A stretch of DNA of 64,000 nt from Spironucleus salmonicida (Eukaryota; Fornicata; Diplomonadida; Hexamitidae). The stretch is taken from NCBI GenBank assembly GCA_000497125.2, contig CM035322.1, positions 442,001 to 506,000 on the forward strand, given 5' to 3'. Of the stretch, positions 11,654 to 24,269 are shown in pieces (the first letter of the stretch is position 1; each line of letters begins with the position of its first letter). Position numbers and translations under genes: made by a program. The notes below the pieces were generated by a model, which did no database searches, was not told where the DNA came from, and saw only the letters and a program-made list of their open reading frames with translations.

Positions 11654-11841
11654 TAGTACTTAAATATAACAGTATATATTATGATGAATTTTTATTCACA
11701 CAACAATTACATATTGTTAAGTATATAATTTAATACTTTGCAAACTCCATATACTAATTTCCCAGTAAAAATGTAATACCTATGAATACATAATTACGTA
11801 ATATTGTTAAATAAATCACCATTCCATAATTTCATTTAAAA

Positions 11842-12483
11842 ATGTCAATTCTCTACACATGTATAGCTAGATAGGACACAGTTTTAGCCCATTAAGGCAA
11901 GGATGATCGCTAGAAGAAACAGTTTTTTGGTTCCCTTAAAGAAATCTTAGCCTCATTCGGTGCGCAAGATAACATGCGCGCTTCAAAGCAGCAAAATAAT
12001 ATGTTTTTCTACGTCTTGATACAAAATGGCGTGACATTCCTAACGTTTACTGAGTCTAATGTCCAAAAAGGTGCAGCATACGGCATGTTATCAGAAATTG
12101 CGAATCAGTTCTCCTCTAGATATCAGCCATCAGCCTACAAGTTCGCTCAAGAGCTCTCCATGGACGGTGAAATGCGGGACATTCTTAACCAAAACATGAA
12201 GAATATAGTTAAGTTTTCGAGTAAAACCAACGAGTTGCAGTCGAATCTTGACGAGGTTAAAGGTCTCGTTATGGACAACATAGCGAAAGTAATGGAAAGA
12301 GCCCAGAATCTCGACCAGATCGCCGATTCAGCGTTGCAGCTTCGTGATAATGCCGAGGACTTTGTTGTCAGCACGAACAAGGTCAAGAACCAAATGCTAA
12401 AGAAGAAAATCATGATGATCGTCGGAATCGTTATTGCTGTTATCGTAGTCATTCTGGTCATCGTACTGCCCTTCGTGATTTGA
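11842..12483 (+). CDS. Longin-domain R-SNARE (VAMP7/YKT6-like)
   Basis: This encodes 213 residues. The N-terminal longin domain starts MSILYTCIARQDTVLAHQG (strands and turn typical of VAMP7/Sec22). A SNARE motif spans about 130-188, with LDEVKGLVMDNIAKVMERAQ showing the zero-layer arginine in VMERAQ. A membrane anchor of about 20 Ile/Val residues ends the chain. R-SNAREs sit on vesicles and pair with three Q-SNARE helices to drive fusion, and the longin domain regulates this. The coding region is richer in G+C than its neighbours. It converges on the next gene with 8 bases between stops. Confidence 0.93.
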
Positions 12484-12491
12484 TTTTGTTT

Positions 12492-13631
12492 TCATTCCAA
12501 AAAGTCTATCCGTTGCCGCGTCTGTACGAACTCCTCAATCTGTGACTTCGTCAAGACCGAAACGGTGTTGAAATACGCGCAAAATGAGTCGTGGATGAGC
12601 TCGTCTAAAACTGAATCGATCAATTTTGCGCTATAAGCTGGATCACAGTGTCGGAATTTGTTACCAAGGGGAGAATTTTTATGCATTGTAAAGCTTATTT
12701 TATCTTTAAGGAGTTTTTATTTTGTAGAATGAGATATAGAAGGCAAGTAATATACTGGCAGTTGGGGAGGTTTTAATAGCAAGCTTTGTTCGTGATTTGG
12801 CTCTGGTTGTGCAGGTTTTACAGCTTAAACAACCTAGTGATAATAATTTACTATATCCGATTATTATGCCTTTTCTACACTGGAAATAATGCTTTAAGCT
12901 TAAATTAGCTAGTTTGATGTTTAAAATTTTGCAGAAACCGGCTAGTTTAGCGAAGGAATCTTAGTTATGAGTATCTACTCTTTAGAGAATTATGTAAGTT
13001 GGTTTGTGACGTAAGGCTCTTGGTTGTCAATATTTTGTGTTTGAGAAATATGTTTTTCGGCATGGAGGCTTGAGATGTTAAGTTAATTTTAGTTATTTTC
13101 CGTAGTTAATGTAGTGTTTATAATTACTTGATCTGTGTTGAATTATCTATCTATCATATTTATTTTTTATTGAATTACTATAGGTTAATGCTAATTTTGC
13201 TAGGTCTACTCGGTTGAATTTTAGATTGATTTATCCGTTTTTTAAGTATGATTTAATTTTTTAATCAATTTAATGGTATTTTTATCTTTTTTAATTAGAT
13301 CACATACCCAATCTCTAGCTCGTAATAATTATTTTTAAAGGTCTAATAGTTATATACGGCTAAACTAAAATAAAGCTTTATTTACGTCTATTGATTCTTA
13401 ATAAATTAAATCTATTGTAGAAATAGCATTTTATTTTAATATTTCCTTAATTTCTTAGGTGTAACTGTTAAATATGATTTGAAATTATAATTTATTATCA
13501 ATAATATCTATTTCCTTCTCAGAAAATATAATTAGTTTAGTTTTAGGGATTCGATACATGCCATTATAAATTGAAGTATATGATTGATTGATAATATGTT
13601 TATTTGTAATGTGTAATTTCATATATTTCAT
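12492..13631 (-). CDS. Hypothetical low-complexity protein
   Basis: This encodes 379 residues. The N-terminal third is basic and partly helical. Residues 130-300 are Gln/Asn/Thr/Ser/Pro-rich and probably disordered. The C-terminal 60 residues form a compact helical region (SAKLIDSVLDELIHDSF...). No family was recognised. The frame can be followed without TGA through more than 30 TAA/TAG codons. The ATG at 12686 only starts the last sixth of the frame and is unlikely to be the real start. Confidence 0.7.
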
Positions 13632-13682
13632 TTTTGAAATTTATAATATGAATTATAGAATATATAAATGAATAAAATAAAA

Positions 13683-15158
13683 TCATAAATTTAATTCTTA
13701 TTCAGCAGCTTCTAAAGCTGTTTAAAGATACAAACCTAATTATTTTTCAAATAATTCATTAAATATATCATCCGAAATATGAGCCCCTATTGTTGATTTT
13801 CTAATATCTTTTCTAAATCTCAAATGGCTGCTGTTAGCCTCTTACATATCATGTTAATCTTGTTTTAACTTCCTTACAACATCTTTTCCTATTTATGGTA
13901 AAAACACTTTGACTCCAGATACTTCAGGTTCTTCTCTATTTTGTCTTTATTTTTTGATATCTTTAAGCTTTTATTGGTAATCGTCTTCATAATAGGTTAA
14001 TTATTGTTATTAGTTGACTTATCTTTTACTAACTGGGCGTTATACTTCTGGTTCATTAATATACTCATATTTATCGTAATTTTAATCTTAATCAAAATTA
14101 TCGTAAGTTTCAATATCTTATATTTAATTTTACAATTACTAAAGATATTCTTATTTTTATTATTATGGATTTTTTGCCACATCATCGTAAGTTTATTTTC
14201 TCTTCTTATGTTATTACATAAGTTGAGGAGTTGTTTACATTTCTTAATAAGTAACATCATCCACTATATTTTTAATTATTTCTCTTTTCTCTCTATCAGT
14301 GTGCGGTAATTTATCTACATGATCAGATCTTTTTCTTTATGGACAAATAATTCGTTATTTACCCTCAAGAGATCTACTGTTTACATAATTTTAATTGTAT
14401 AATTCATCAATATTTGATTAATATGGCGGATTAATCTCAGTGGATCTGATATCGGCTTGTCTTGCTTATTTTGGGGCTGTAACAATTTACTCAGTTATTT
14501 AACTTTAATGGATGTATCTGTTTGGATACTCATCATGATCGGAGTGATATGAATTGTTTGACTTGTTAAGTTGATTATTGATTTCTTTCAATCTAACATA
14601 TTCTTACCTAGCATTTTCATCATTAATTTTTAATTTTTATATTTTCATTCTTTCTTCAATCTATTTGGCTCTGATGTTTTATTATACTACTTGGTTTTAT
14701 TCTTCTCTTTACATTTACTAAATCTATTATGATAAAATGGCCTCTTATTCTTTTTACTAATAAGATGCCGAATTTTCTGATTTAAATTTTTACAATTCTT
14801 TTCTAACAGTAACTAATTCATTCATTAACTCAAGTTATTAAGTATGTGATAATATTTATGCTGCCTCTTCTAATTACAAATCATGTGAAACTTTAACATT
14901 CTCTTTTTTATCATTATCACGAAGTACAGATTTTAATAAATTTAGTTGAGCTTAAACCTCATCTAATAGCATTTCTTTGTGGTCAGTATTTTAAGCTGGT
15001 TTTAAGTCCTCCTCAGTTAAGATTCCTATTTTCGTTCCTGGAATTTAATAAGGTTCATTTGAAACTGGAATATGAAATACATTAACTTCCTCTATAGGTT
15101 ATGCTGTTGATTTGATAATAAACTGATTTTATGCATTTTGTTATTTTTTCTTTGCCAT
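13683..15158 (-). CDS. Long coiled-coil protein
   Basis: This encodes 491 residues, very rich in Gln, Glu, Lys and Asn. Heptad-like coiled coil spans about 85-200 and returns around 300-370. The C-terminus (HLRFRKDIRKSTIGAHISDD) looks like a small folded end. Such proteins are typical of basal bodies, flagellar roots or centrosomes; the location is inferred. The reading frame is open upstream of the chosen ATG into the degenerate locus at 15165-15662, so a longer product cannot be excluded. Confidence 0.75.
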
Positions 15159-15164
15159 AAGATA

Positions 15165-15662
15165 CAATGAAAATGATGGAGGAATTTGCATTATTGAAAT
15201 TAGGAGTGTTAATTTATTATTGATATATTATATTTTTATTTTTATTTTATTTCTAATGAGATCTGTGTCGCCACTTTCGAATTTAGATACACTTACAATT
15301 TCATCAGAAGATTCGACCTAAGAACCATTAAATAAGTCTCTTATCATATCTTTGAATTAATCTGCCTTATTTACTTCATAAATAGGCTAAAAAGAAATTA
15401 ATAATAGAGTATTTGGTTTAGCTAAAGATTTACAATAAATATTATCCCCTACTATTGGAAATATTACATCAATTTTCAAAGTGGATAATATTCCCCGTCT
15501 TAGGCTAATTTTTTAACGATGGCAAAAATAATATCAGAAATATTAGTCAATAAAATATTAGATCCGACCAATATTTGATTTATGGAGGGAATTATCTTTT
15601 GATCGACAAGTTAACAAAATTTAAGAGGTATTAAATATCAAACTAGTATTCAGATCTTTCAT
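15165..15662 (-). pseudogene. Frameshifted gene or gene remnant
   Basis: Three protein-like stretches lie in different frames on the minus strand: an ATG at 15662 starting MKDLNTSLIF, then a segment ending DIIFAIVKKLAQDGEYYPL at a TGA, then one starting IDVIFPIVGDNIYCKSLAKP that runs in frame into the coiled-coil gene. Two shifts join them. The composition is protein-like, so this is either a decayed gene or an assembly error in homopolymers. The family is unknown. It is not counted as intact. Confidence 0.5.
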
Positions 15663-15957
15663 TGCTATAAAATACTTATATAAATAAAGTAAGTAATTAG
15701 AATAATATAATAAGAAAAGACAGTACATGATTACAAATTACTTTTTTCAACATATTATTAATAGATATAATCGTTTTTAAATAATAGAATATAATGGTTA
15801 GATAAAGTAATTATCAAAATATTTTACAACTTTGAAATAATTCTTTATAAAATAAGCTAATATGCTTTAACATATAAAACATCATGAGATATCTCATTAT
15901 TTTGTCAATTGGAGGAATCATATAAAAGGAATTAATTATTATAATAAAAGCCTATTG

Positions 15958-18438
15958 ATGTTTGGTCTATAAAAATTAATCTAGTTATGTGTAATTAGAC
16001 TTGTTACTTATGATTAAAATTATGATAGAATAGTATTAAGTAAAAAATTTATAGAAATTTCAAAAAATATTCATTAGAATAAAAAAATCTAATGTGATGT
16101 TAGTAATTAAATGTAAGACTATGTTATATAAACTGATATTGATAAAGATCTTGGGATGTACAAAAAATTTGTATAGAAGATCGAATTTTAAGATGAAAAT
16201 AAATAAGATATTAAAAGATTAATCTATAAGGCTAAAAACGAATAGTAATTAGGCAACCATACTACTGATAGTTTTAAGTCTTAGCTCAATGGCAATTCAG
16301 TAGAACAAAGTGATTCTCAAATATAACTAACTGTTTAAAGTCCTTATAACAATCCTAATAACATCGATATCTCATAATCTTTAAATGAAAATACTGGAGA
16401 GAACGTACATAATAATTTAGAAAATCTATAACATACTGAAAATATTAATTAGTTAGAAGAATTTCTCAATTAGGTTGAAACTTATTAAAATGATTGTCAT
16501 AAATTAACTAATACAACTGAAGAATCACGTCTGATTGACTAACTAAATTTATACAAAACTAAACTTAAAAATTTGGATTAAAAGGATCTTCTTACTTAAG
16601 ATTTAATAAATAGAACAACAAAAATCGATGATGGATCATCTATTTATGAAGATAAGGATAAGTTAAATAATTTTATTAAAAACTAACAATATCCATAGTC
16701 AACAAGCTATCAAATTAATGATTTATACGATTAACTTAAAAAATATAGTTATAAATCTGAGTTTCCAGATAATTTACTTTTTAAAAGAAAATAATAGGCA
16801 AAGTGTAGTGTTCCAGAATAAGAGCCCTCGGATAAAAAATTTATTTCAACTTTAACTAGACAACAATGTATTGTTAAATCACTATTATTTATTATAAATA
16901 GAAATCTCAAACTCAAAATATTAACAAGTTGGCGTATTATTATGCTTAAAAAATAATCTTATAACATAAAAAATGATTTAGCACTGCGATTTTTTAAATT
17001 CAAAATATAAGATAAGTTCTTTTAAATTGTAAAAAAGTAGTATTTCTATCTTAAAAATAAAGAATATGTTTTATAACGAGCTAGATAAGCAGTTCAATTT
17101 ATTCAAAAATAGTTTTGTATCAGAATTTTACACATTAACGCAGTTACTAGCAAGCTTTTAAACATAAAATATTTATATATCTCACATATGAATTTAAAAA
17201 AACTTAAAATTAAATCTTTTACAGAAATTTACAGTAAATATAAGCGATTAACAAATGCTACGTTTAGATTGAAACTGATCCAAAAACATATGAAAAAACT
17301 TACACTTCTCTCAATTTTTTAATAATTAATATCTGTTTATGATCAGATTTAGAACTTATATTTAAAAGCAGATAATTTTATTTTCTAGTCTAATAATTTT
17401 ATCGCTATTCTAAGTTTTAACGTTTGGAGATAGAAATTATCATCACAATAATCCGCAAACTTTGCATTCTAAGATATCTACAATCAATTTGTAACTAAGT
17501 ATATTCCGTATTCCTAAGATCTCTAGAATCAGTTTTGTAACTAAAAAGCTATATAATATGACATTATTGAACCTATAGAGGTTCATATTTTAACCCCGGG
17601 CAACTGGCTTCACAACTATCAAAAAATCTTCAAAAATTGGCACAAGTATTCCATTTTCACTCAATTAGAACAAAAAATTATCGTATCGCGTCAATTATCA
17701 GTAAAATAACAAACATTTGTTAAATTTTTGCTTCTTATTAAGTGCCAAAACTTAGTTAAAACTACTGAATTTTACAGGAAAAAACTCATTTTCAACTACC
17801 TCAATCGATCGTTTTCCACAACTATCAAAACGTTAGATTTCATCGAAAATCGATTACTTAAGATAAAATGCACAACCTTCGATTTATGGTTTCAACTAAC
17901 AGAAAAAGTTAACTTTTTGAGTAAAAATGAAGTGGAAATTGATATCAATTTAAAGTTCAATCTCAAGAAACGCTTTTTTAAAAAAATGATAAATTTTTAC
18001 AGAAAGAATTTAGAGCTGGAGACGCTGAAACAGCAAATTCTGACTCGTAAAATATTCTTCACGAAGTACAAATTTATGTTCATTTTAGGTTCTTTCAGCA
18101 AGCGAAAGTCACTTACTGGCGAAGCGAAAAATCAATTTTAATGTCTATTTTCGCCAATATATATTTTTAGCAAATTGTGCGTTTTCAAGAAAATTCAAAT
18201 TGAATATCATTTTCCACTTCTTTTTTTCGATTTCAAAATCTCATATCTGTGCGCAAAAGCCAAAGTTTCCAGCGTATTCTCCCCACAAATCGAGCGTCTA
18301 AAATCGTAGTTGCACGCAAAAATCCTCACTGGCCAGCTAGCTCAAAACTACCCCACTGCCATCCCAGACACGCTCTCGCTGAGCACGCTAGACCTCAAAA
18401 TGGACGCCATCCAGCAACGTCTGGAAAACTTGAAGTGA
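15958..18438 (+). CDS. Sfi1-like centrin-binding repeat protein
   Basis: This encodes 826 residues. The N-terminal 270 are Asn/Gln/Ser/Asp-rich. The rest is strongly basic and helical with spaced tryptophan motifs of the Sfi1 kind (hydrophobic residues, then a Trp followed by a basic or polar residue): LTSWRIIML, FNVWRQKL, FKNWHKYS, FDLWFQLT. Sfi1 forms a long helix that binds centrins at spindle poles and basal bodies. The repeats here are irregular, so the family call is moderate. The last 90 residues are less A+T-rich and end in a coiled coil. It converges on the YEATS gene with 10 bases between stops. Confidence 0.6.
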
Positions 18439-18448
18439 TCAAAATTGG

Positions 18449-19081
18449 TCAGTGGCTCCTCCTCTCATCGTCGATGATGCTCTCCACAATCTGCCTCTCC
18501 TCCTTCGCATTCGTGTTGCTCCTCTCGACTACCTTTAGGATTTCGTCGATTTTGTACACAGCTATTGACCTCTCGGTTCCTGTATACTCTGTGTCGTTCT
18601 TCGGCCATTGCCGGTACTGCTCAGGGTTTAGGTGGTGTTTTAGGCCTGATAGGCGCTGCTGAGGCTCGATTTTGCAAAGCTGCGTGTAAAAGGCTTATCG
18701 AGGCCGTGCAAACACTAGCAGATCATTTTTCAGTAGTCTAGAGTACGGCTAGTCTGGCTTTATCTCAATGAAAACTGGGAAGAATTGCGGGGCCACGGTA
18801 TCGTCAGTGAAGTAGACGTGAATGAAGGCGGTGAATGAACTCACACCGAATACTGAAATCTCGTACGGTGGGTCCAAAATTGATCGCTAGGGCTTGCTAA
18901 AAGACGGGTCTATAATGAAAGTAACCTTTTTGATAAAGTGAGATAATTCAAGATTTTGTGATGATTAGAAAAATAGTGACCAATAGTGCCATAAATCCCC
19001 ATCATCCGTCTTTTTGAGTTCTTTTCGCACAAAACCGTACTAGATACCTTTGATAATTATCTTATCTACAAATTCACTCAT
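18449..19081 (-). CDS. YEATS-domain protein (GAS41/YAF9-like)
   Basis: This encodes 210 residues. The YEATS domain covers about residues 6-135: GIQYGFVRKEL, DLWHYWSLFF, LSHFIKKVTFIIDPSFSKP, DPPYEISVFGVSSFTAFIHVYF. The canonical GWGEF is changed to FGVSSF. The C-terminal 60 residues are charged helix, as in GAS41/YAF9. YEATS domains read acylated histone lysines in SWR1/NuA4-type, TFIID or super-elongation complexes. The particular complex is unknown. The gene is relatively G+C-rich. Confidence 0.88.
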
Positions 19082-19129
19082 TTAAAGAAAAGGGAAATAC
19101 TTATATTATATAATATATAATAGTAAATG

Positions 19130-20140
19130 TCATTAAAATGTATTTAGTATTTTAATAAACTCGTCTTTTTAATTGCGGCTCGTTACAATTAATGTGGCTA
19201 AGTCCTAACTCAAAATATGTATCTCATCGCGTATACTTTCAATATGCTAGATATTGTTTTTATTTTTATCTTCTAAGTCTGACGTCCGGTTGAGTAGTTT
19301 TATTATTGTCTGGCTTTATACTTCTTTCTAACTCGTCAACCGGACAATCTAAGTTTCTAAAGTTTTGATTTAGTTTTAGTATTGTTATGCTTACGTTATA
19401 TTTTATTATTGATATATGAAAAATGCTGAACTTAATTCTTCTATATTGCACTTATTAAATTGTATAGCTTTAGAAAGTTATTCTCTAATATATGACAGGT
19501 CTTGCACAATATCTTTCTTTTTCTATTAGCAAATATCATCAAACTTGGATGAATATTTTTAGAATTTCTACTCGAAATCATCTGGAAATTGACTGTTTAT
19601 TGATTCTTTTAATCCAAAACATTCTTCTTTTAGTTGCTGCAACTGATTACTAATTATACTTAGTTGCTCAATTTTTTCTTACTGTGATTCTCGTGACCCA
19701 CACTATTCAGTTTTAATTTAGATTTTCTGCTCCATCAAAATTTCGATCTGACTGCGATATGAATCCAGTGTAGATTTATAATGAGCCATTTCCGTTTTAA
19801 ACAGCACCTCAAGCTTGTCAACTTATTCCAACGATGGCATTTCAACGGTTAACTAGTTCTAAGTTTATCCAATCAGCTGACCCACGTGTTCTTAGAGATA
19901 CTTTAGTTGACATTGAATCTCATCCAAATTCTGTGTAGAGTATATCTTCTGATCCAAAAATTCATATAATTACCGTATGACTACATTAATATTTTTGCAA
20001 TCCCGGCGCTTTGCGTAGTTGTTGAGTGAGGAAAAGTAAATGGAGAGCCTGATTTTGTGCTCGATGTCCAGATTCGAGTTGGAAAGGGCGAACTCTTTAT
20101 TATCCTCCTTCTATGTCTTTGCACCGCAAATTAGCAACAT
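19130..20140 (-). CDS. Coiled-coil protein
   Basis: This encodes 336 residues, almost all coiled coil from residue 40 on, with dense Gln/Glu/Lys heptads. The first 40 residues are more globular. No family was recognised. The start at 20140 was chosen because the previous gene on the same strand ends at 20182 in another frame, leaving 41 bases between them. An in-frame extension upstream of this ATG overlaps that gene and is probably fortuitous. Confidence 0.7.
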
Positions 20141-20181
20141 TCTAAGCGTTGTAGATAAATTGTAGACAGATTAAAAGAAAG

Positions 20182-22311
20182 TCACTCGCTGTTTTTGGGG
20201 ATTAAGGAAATGTCGCCTATTGATCTTCTGAGGTCTGTCGGCTTCATGACCGCTGATGACACCAGCACTGATGGTTTCCCTTCCTCCAGCATGGAGGACT
20301 AAATGACACCTCTGGAGTAAGGATTTTCTGGTGATGGCTGGTCCTCAAGCTCATCTTCAGGCTCTATTCCAGTTGATTCTGACGACTCGTTCAGGGGGTC
20401 TTGCTTCTCTGTGTTAGTCGTTTAACTCGTTTCCAGAATATCTTGAGAAAGAGTTTTCATCTCAGGTTGTCTTGAGTTTGATAATTCGTATGACGATTAC
20501 GCTATTGGGGCTAAGATTTATTGTGGTTTAATCTCTGTAAATGAGTTTCTTATATATGTTGGAGCCAGCTCAGGAGTTTCCTCTTTCGTCTCTTCTTCTG
20601 TTTGGTCTTTTTACAATTCTTCAAGATCAATATGTTCCTATAATTACTATTTAGAAAATTTTTCATGAATATACTCGTCTTAATTTTCTATTTTTTCAAC
20701 CTTTGGAGTATATTATTTTAAAATTTCTTATTATTTTTATAACATGTCCTAAGTCGAACCAACTTTTGTTTAATTGGTTTCCTTTGCATCATTTTCTTGT
20801 GCTTCAGTGATATCGATGCTTAACTTTCTATTCAGTTATTTCTCTGCGGTTTGTTTATCTATATTATTATTACTTTCGTCAATATTTTCTATTTCACTAA
20901 GTTCTTCCTCTTCGGTCTCATACTCATCCTCAAGAACCTACTATGATAATTCATTAAGTACTAACCCCACTTTAGGCACAGTCTCATCATCTACTTTAAC
21001 AAATGAGGATTAATGCGTTGGTAGTGTTTTATTACTTTTTTTATTTTTTGGGGTTCCTTTAGGTTAAAATGTTGATTAATCCTATGTTTCAGAATCTGTT
21101 TAATATGACTAATCTCCAAATATAACTTATGATTTTGCCTAGTTATCATTTTATCGATTTTAATGCTAAGGTTAGGGCGTAAGTTATTTCTATAATTATA
21201 ATGGTTCAAATATACGAACACTTTTTTGTATATTTTAAACCGGTGTCATTTAGCCTTTCATAAAAGCTATATCTGGCTCGCTCTATCCTTTATTAGTTTT
21301 AGCACTAATAGGCTTTTTGTGCTCCGTTTCACCTAAGGCAAATTCTTCAAATATCTTTAATTTTTTCATAACATCATCATCATCATGTGTTGACTACAAC
21401 GTATTAGGCAGGCTTTATTTATTAATTTAGTCTAAAATATCATGGTTTAATATAGAGTCTGAATTTTCTCCTCCAAACTATGAATTTCCAATTAATTACT
21501 CTAAATTATTAGCTTGTTGAATCCTTGTGTATAATAGCTACCCTTAAGTATTATCATAATCTATTTCCTATTAGTCATAATCGTTAAGGTTATTTATAAA
21601 CTCATCATTATTCAAATCAATCCATTTAATTGGGTCTTATTTATTATATTTAGAATACAACATATATAGACCATACCCTTGTATTTTATATTTAATACAA
21701 AACAGTTTAACCATTTTCAATAACCAAATTGGTCCTATAACCACTATTTAATTCGCCTGCAATTTAATTCTAGTTAGCTCGTAAATTGGATGTTAATTCT
21801 AAGATATGTTAGTTTTTACTGAATCATCTATTTATTCTAAAAATTAGTCGTTATGCGATGATAAAATAAAAAAATTAGTTAAAAACCCATGCTTTTTCCC
21901 TAATTTTTTGATTACACTTTACCCAGGGCCATGACCAATAAAACATACATTTCGATTTTCAATCTACAAGCCTGATGAGAATGTATCTAAGTTTGAAACT
22001 CGAGCTAAAGAAAAATCAAATAATGGATTTAATATATAAAATTCTATATGTGAATCAGTGCAGTTTACAACTGTAACACCAAACGTTATAAGCTGAGTTT
22101 TTGATTAAAATGACAAAACAATAGTTTACGGTAAGTTGAAACTACCTTTAATTTTTAGTAAAAATAACTTCTAGCCATTATAATTTATACTATTTATGTT
22201 TTCAATAGGATATTTTTCAATTTGCTATGCTAAGATTAATTATTACTGGTTAATAGCGTTAGTCTAGTCTTCTGTCTATGGGACATTATTTTTTGCCGAT
22301 CCACAGCCCAT
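20182..22311 (-). CDS. Large protein with lipidation-type N-terminus (MGCGSA)
   Basis: This encodes 709 residues. It starts MGCGSAKNN, a classic site for N-myristoylation at Gly2 with palmitoylation at Cys3, so membrane attachment is likely. Residues 35-240 look folded, with beta/alpha alternation including CFIGHGPGQSVIKKL and IVVIGPIWLLKMV. From about 260 the chain becomes acidic and low-complexity (DDDD, EDEYETEEEE), with many Gln and Pro, and is probably disordered. BRCT-like features in the N-terminal part are possible but not convincing. No family was recognised. It lies in a same-strand row of four genes (18.4-24.1 kb). Confidence 0.75.
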
Positions 22312-22370
22312 TTTGAAAGTTAGTATTAATATTATTATATAATATAACATGTTGACTTCAATTTTTCAAT

Positions 22371-24059
22371 TCATTCTTTTGCACCAGACTAAGGCACAAC
22401 TTATTCCCCAGTACTCTACATCCATGTTTTATACTTCTCCGCGCCACCCCAAACGCCATCTTCTATTTCTAATCCAATCTCTCTTGCCTTCTTGCATGCT
22501 TACATGCAAAATTCTTAGTCAACTATGAAATAGACAAAATTTCCACCGGTTGCACGCCACTAATTTTCTAAATCGTCCTTTCTAATACTCACATATTAAC
22601 TATAAATGCACTCCACAATGACAGAGTAAATTTCAATTTTATCGGCCAAACTGTCCAAAATCAACCGCTCCTTCGTAATATCAGGCTGAAAAGCTGGATC
22701 TGTAGAACTAGTATAAACTGGCATTTTGCTAGCCTACCTCTTCTACTTGATATCAGCCTTCATAACTGCTAATTTCTTGTTGTATTCTTTCAGTTCGCAC
22801 TCGCGAACATACTCCAAAGTGCTAACTTAGTCCACCTTGTCCAAAACGATCTGAATAAGTCCCTTTCTAGCGATTTTCCGCTGATTCAAAAACTATAAAA
22901 ATGAGTGAATTTTACTGACATTTTCGCAACTTTTGCTAATTCCACCTAGAAAAACATTATTATTATACTCTTACAGTAACAATTCTTTGATTGATTTTAG
23001 GCTTTCGATTCGTCTTTTGAAGTGCATTCTGTTGTTGAATTCACGCGTCTTGCGCTAGAGCAAAATGGCTGAATTTCTCTGATTTTTCCAGTCTCGAACG
23101 GCCCTGAAACACCGAAATTCGCGCGAAATCACGAGACTGCCACTTTCGATTTGACAGTTGCTGGCATGAATTTCCGCATAAGCAGCAGAAACATCGTGCA
23201 AAAACGCGAGTTTTGAGGCCAAATAAACGATCGGAAGCAACTTGTTGCGCTGCAAAATGAACGTCTGAGGAAGAAGTTTCTCGGCAATCGGCTTCAACTG
23301 CTTCGCAATCGCGCGCTACTCGAATTCTGCGTCCTAGTAGTCCTTATTGGCCAATGTCTATTTGATTTTGATTTCCCGCTCCAAAGACTGTTACTGAGAT
23401 CTCCGCTGGGAGACTTCTGGATAAAATTGGCCGTCTTAGAGCTGTTTTTTGTTGTGGTTTATGAAGTTATCGATAAGGGGAGTAATGGGTGGAATATAAC
23501 GGTCTTGGAGCAGGTTTTTAGCGCGATTTTGCTGCGCTTTACGCTTCTTGAAATCGTCTTCGATGCGCTTTTTCTTCACCAGTTACTTCTATCTGTTGGA
23601 CTCGTTGATGAACATTTTGAGCAGCTCTGGGTGCCTGCGCATCTCTGCTATGCGGTCTTCGGTCGAGAGCTTGTCGAGGCCGAGGGCCTCTAGGGAGTCA
23701 ATTGCATTAGCGTTTGGGTCCGCCTCGTTTGTAGCATCATTTGCTTGGTTTTGCGAGACTGGTAGGATCTAATCTAGGTTCAAATTTTGGAACTTGTTCG
23801 TGTTATCTTTAGAGAGCTATGTGGCCTTCTTGCACTCTTAAATCTACTGTGTTAGGTTCTCTAACTCGCGGAAGACGTCTTCTGAAGTCATTTCTTTCTG
23901 TATTTGGTTCTTCTCTTTCTTTTTGCTGTTCTTAGTCTTCGGTTCATGAGATACGTGTTTCAAGGGGTCCACATATTGAATGTTTAGTTGCTACGCTATG
24001 AGTGATGCGGAGGCTGAAATTCGCGTGAAATTGGGTACTTTGAATGCGCTAAAGTTCAT
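22371..24059 (-). CDS. Unrecognised basic/helical protein
   Basis: This encodes 562 residues. The order is a short N-terminus with KKKEKN, an acidic/Asn-rich linker, a highly basic helical stretch (KKKRIEDDFKKRKAQQNRAK near 170), a helical core with ILQRNKLLPIVYLASKLAFL and FRCFRAVRDWKNQRNSAILL, and a C-terminal region ending VPQSGAKE. The basic helices suggest a nuclear or RNA/DNA-associated protein, but no family was identified. It is relatively G+C-rich towards the 5' half. Confidence 0.75.
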
Positions 24060-24269
24060 TAAATTGCGGTAGGAAGGAATGGTTAAAAAATATATAATAA
24101 CAATGGTAAAGTTACATTTTCTTAAAAAAAATAGATATTTTTAGTTTTTGTCGAAGTAAGCGTAGGTGAGGTTATTAGTTACGTAATTGCTTAATATATT
24201 GATTATTATAGGTTAAAGTAGCAGGTATATACATATTTTTATAGTGTTGCGAAAATAAAACGAATCAAT

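Noticed and set aside
13280-13330. GTATGT on the minus strand as a possible 5' splice site inside the 12492-13631 gene
   Set aside because: The reading frame is continuous across it, so no intron is needed.
14004-14309. Very hydrophobic plus-strand frame resembling a membrane protein
   Set aside because: It is the antisense of the Gln/Asn/Lys-rich coiled-coil gene, which generates Leu/Ile/Phe codons on the other strand.
22371-22560. C-terminal part of the 562-residue protein as a BRCT domain
   Set aside because: Some hydrophobic spacing fits, but the diagnostic Trp and Gly-Gly positions do not fall in the right order.
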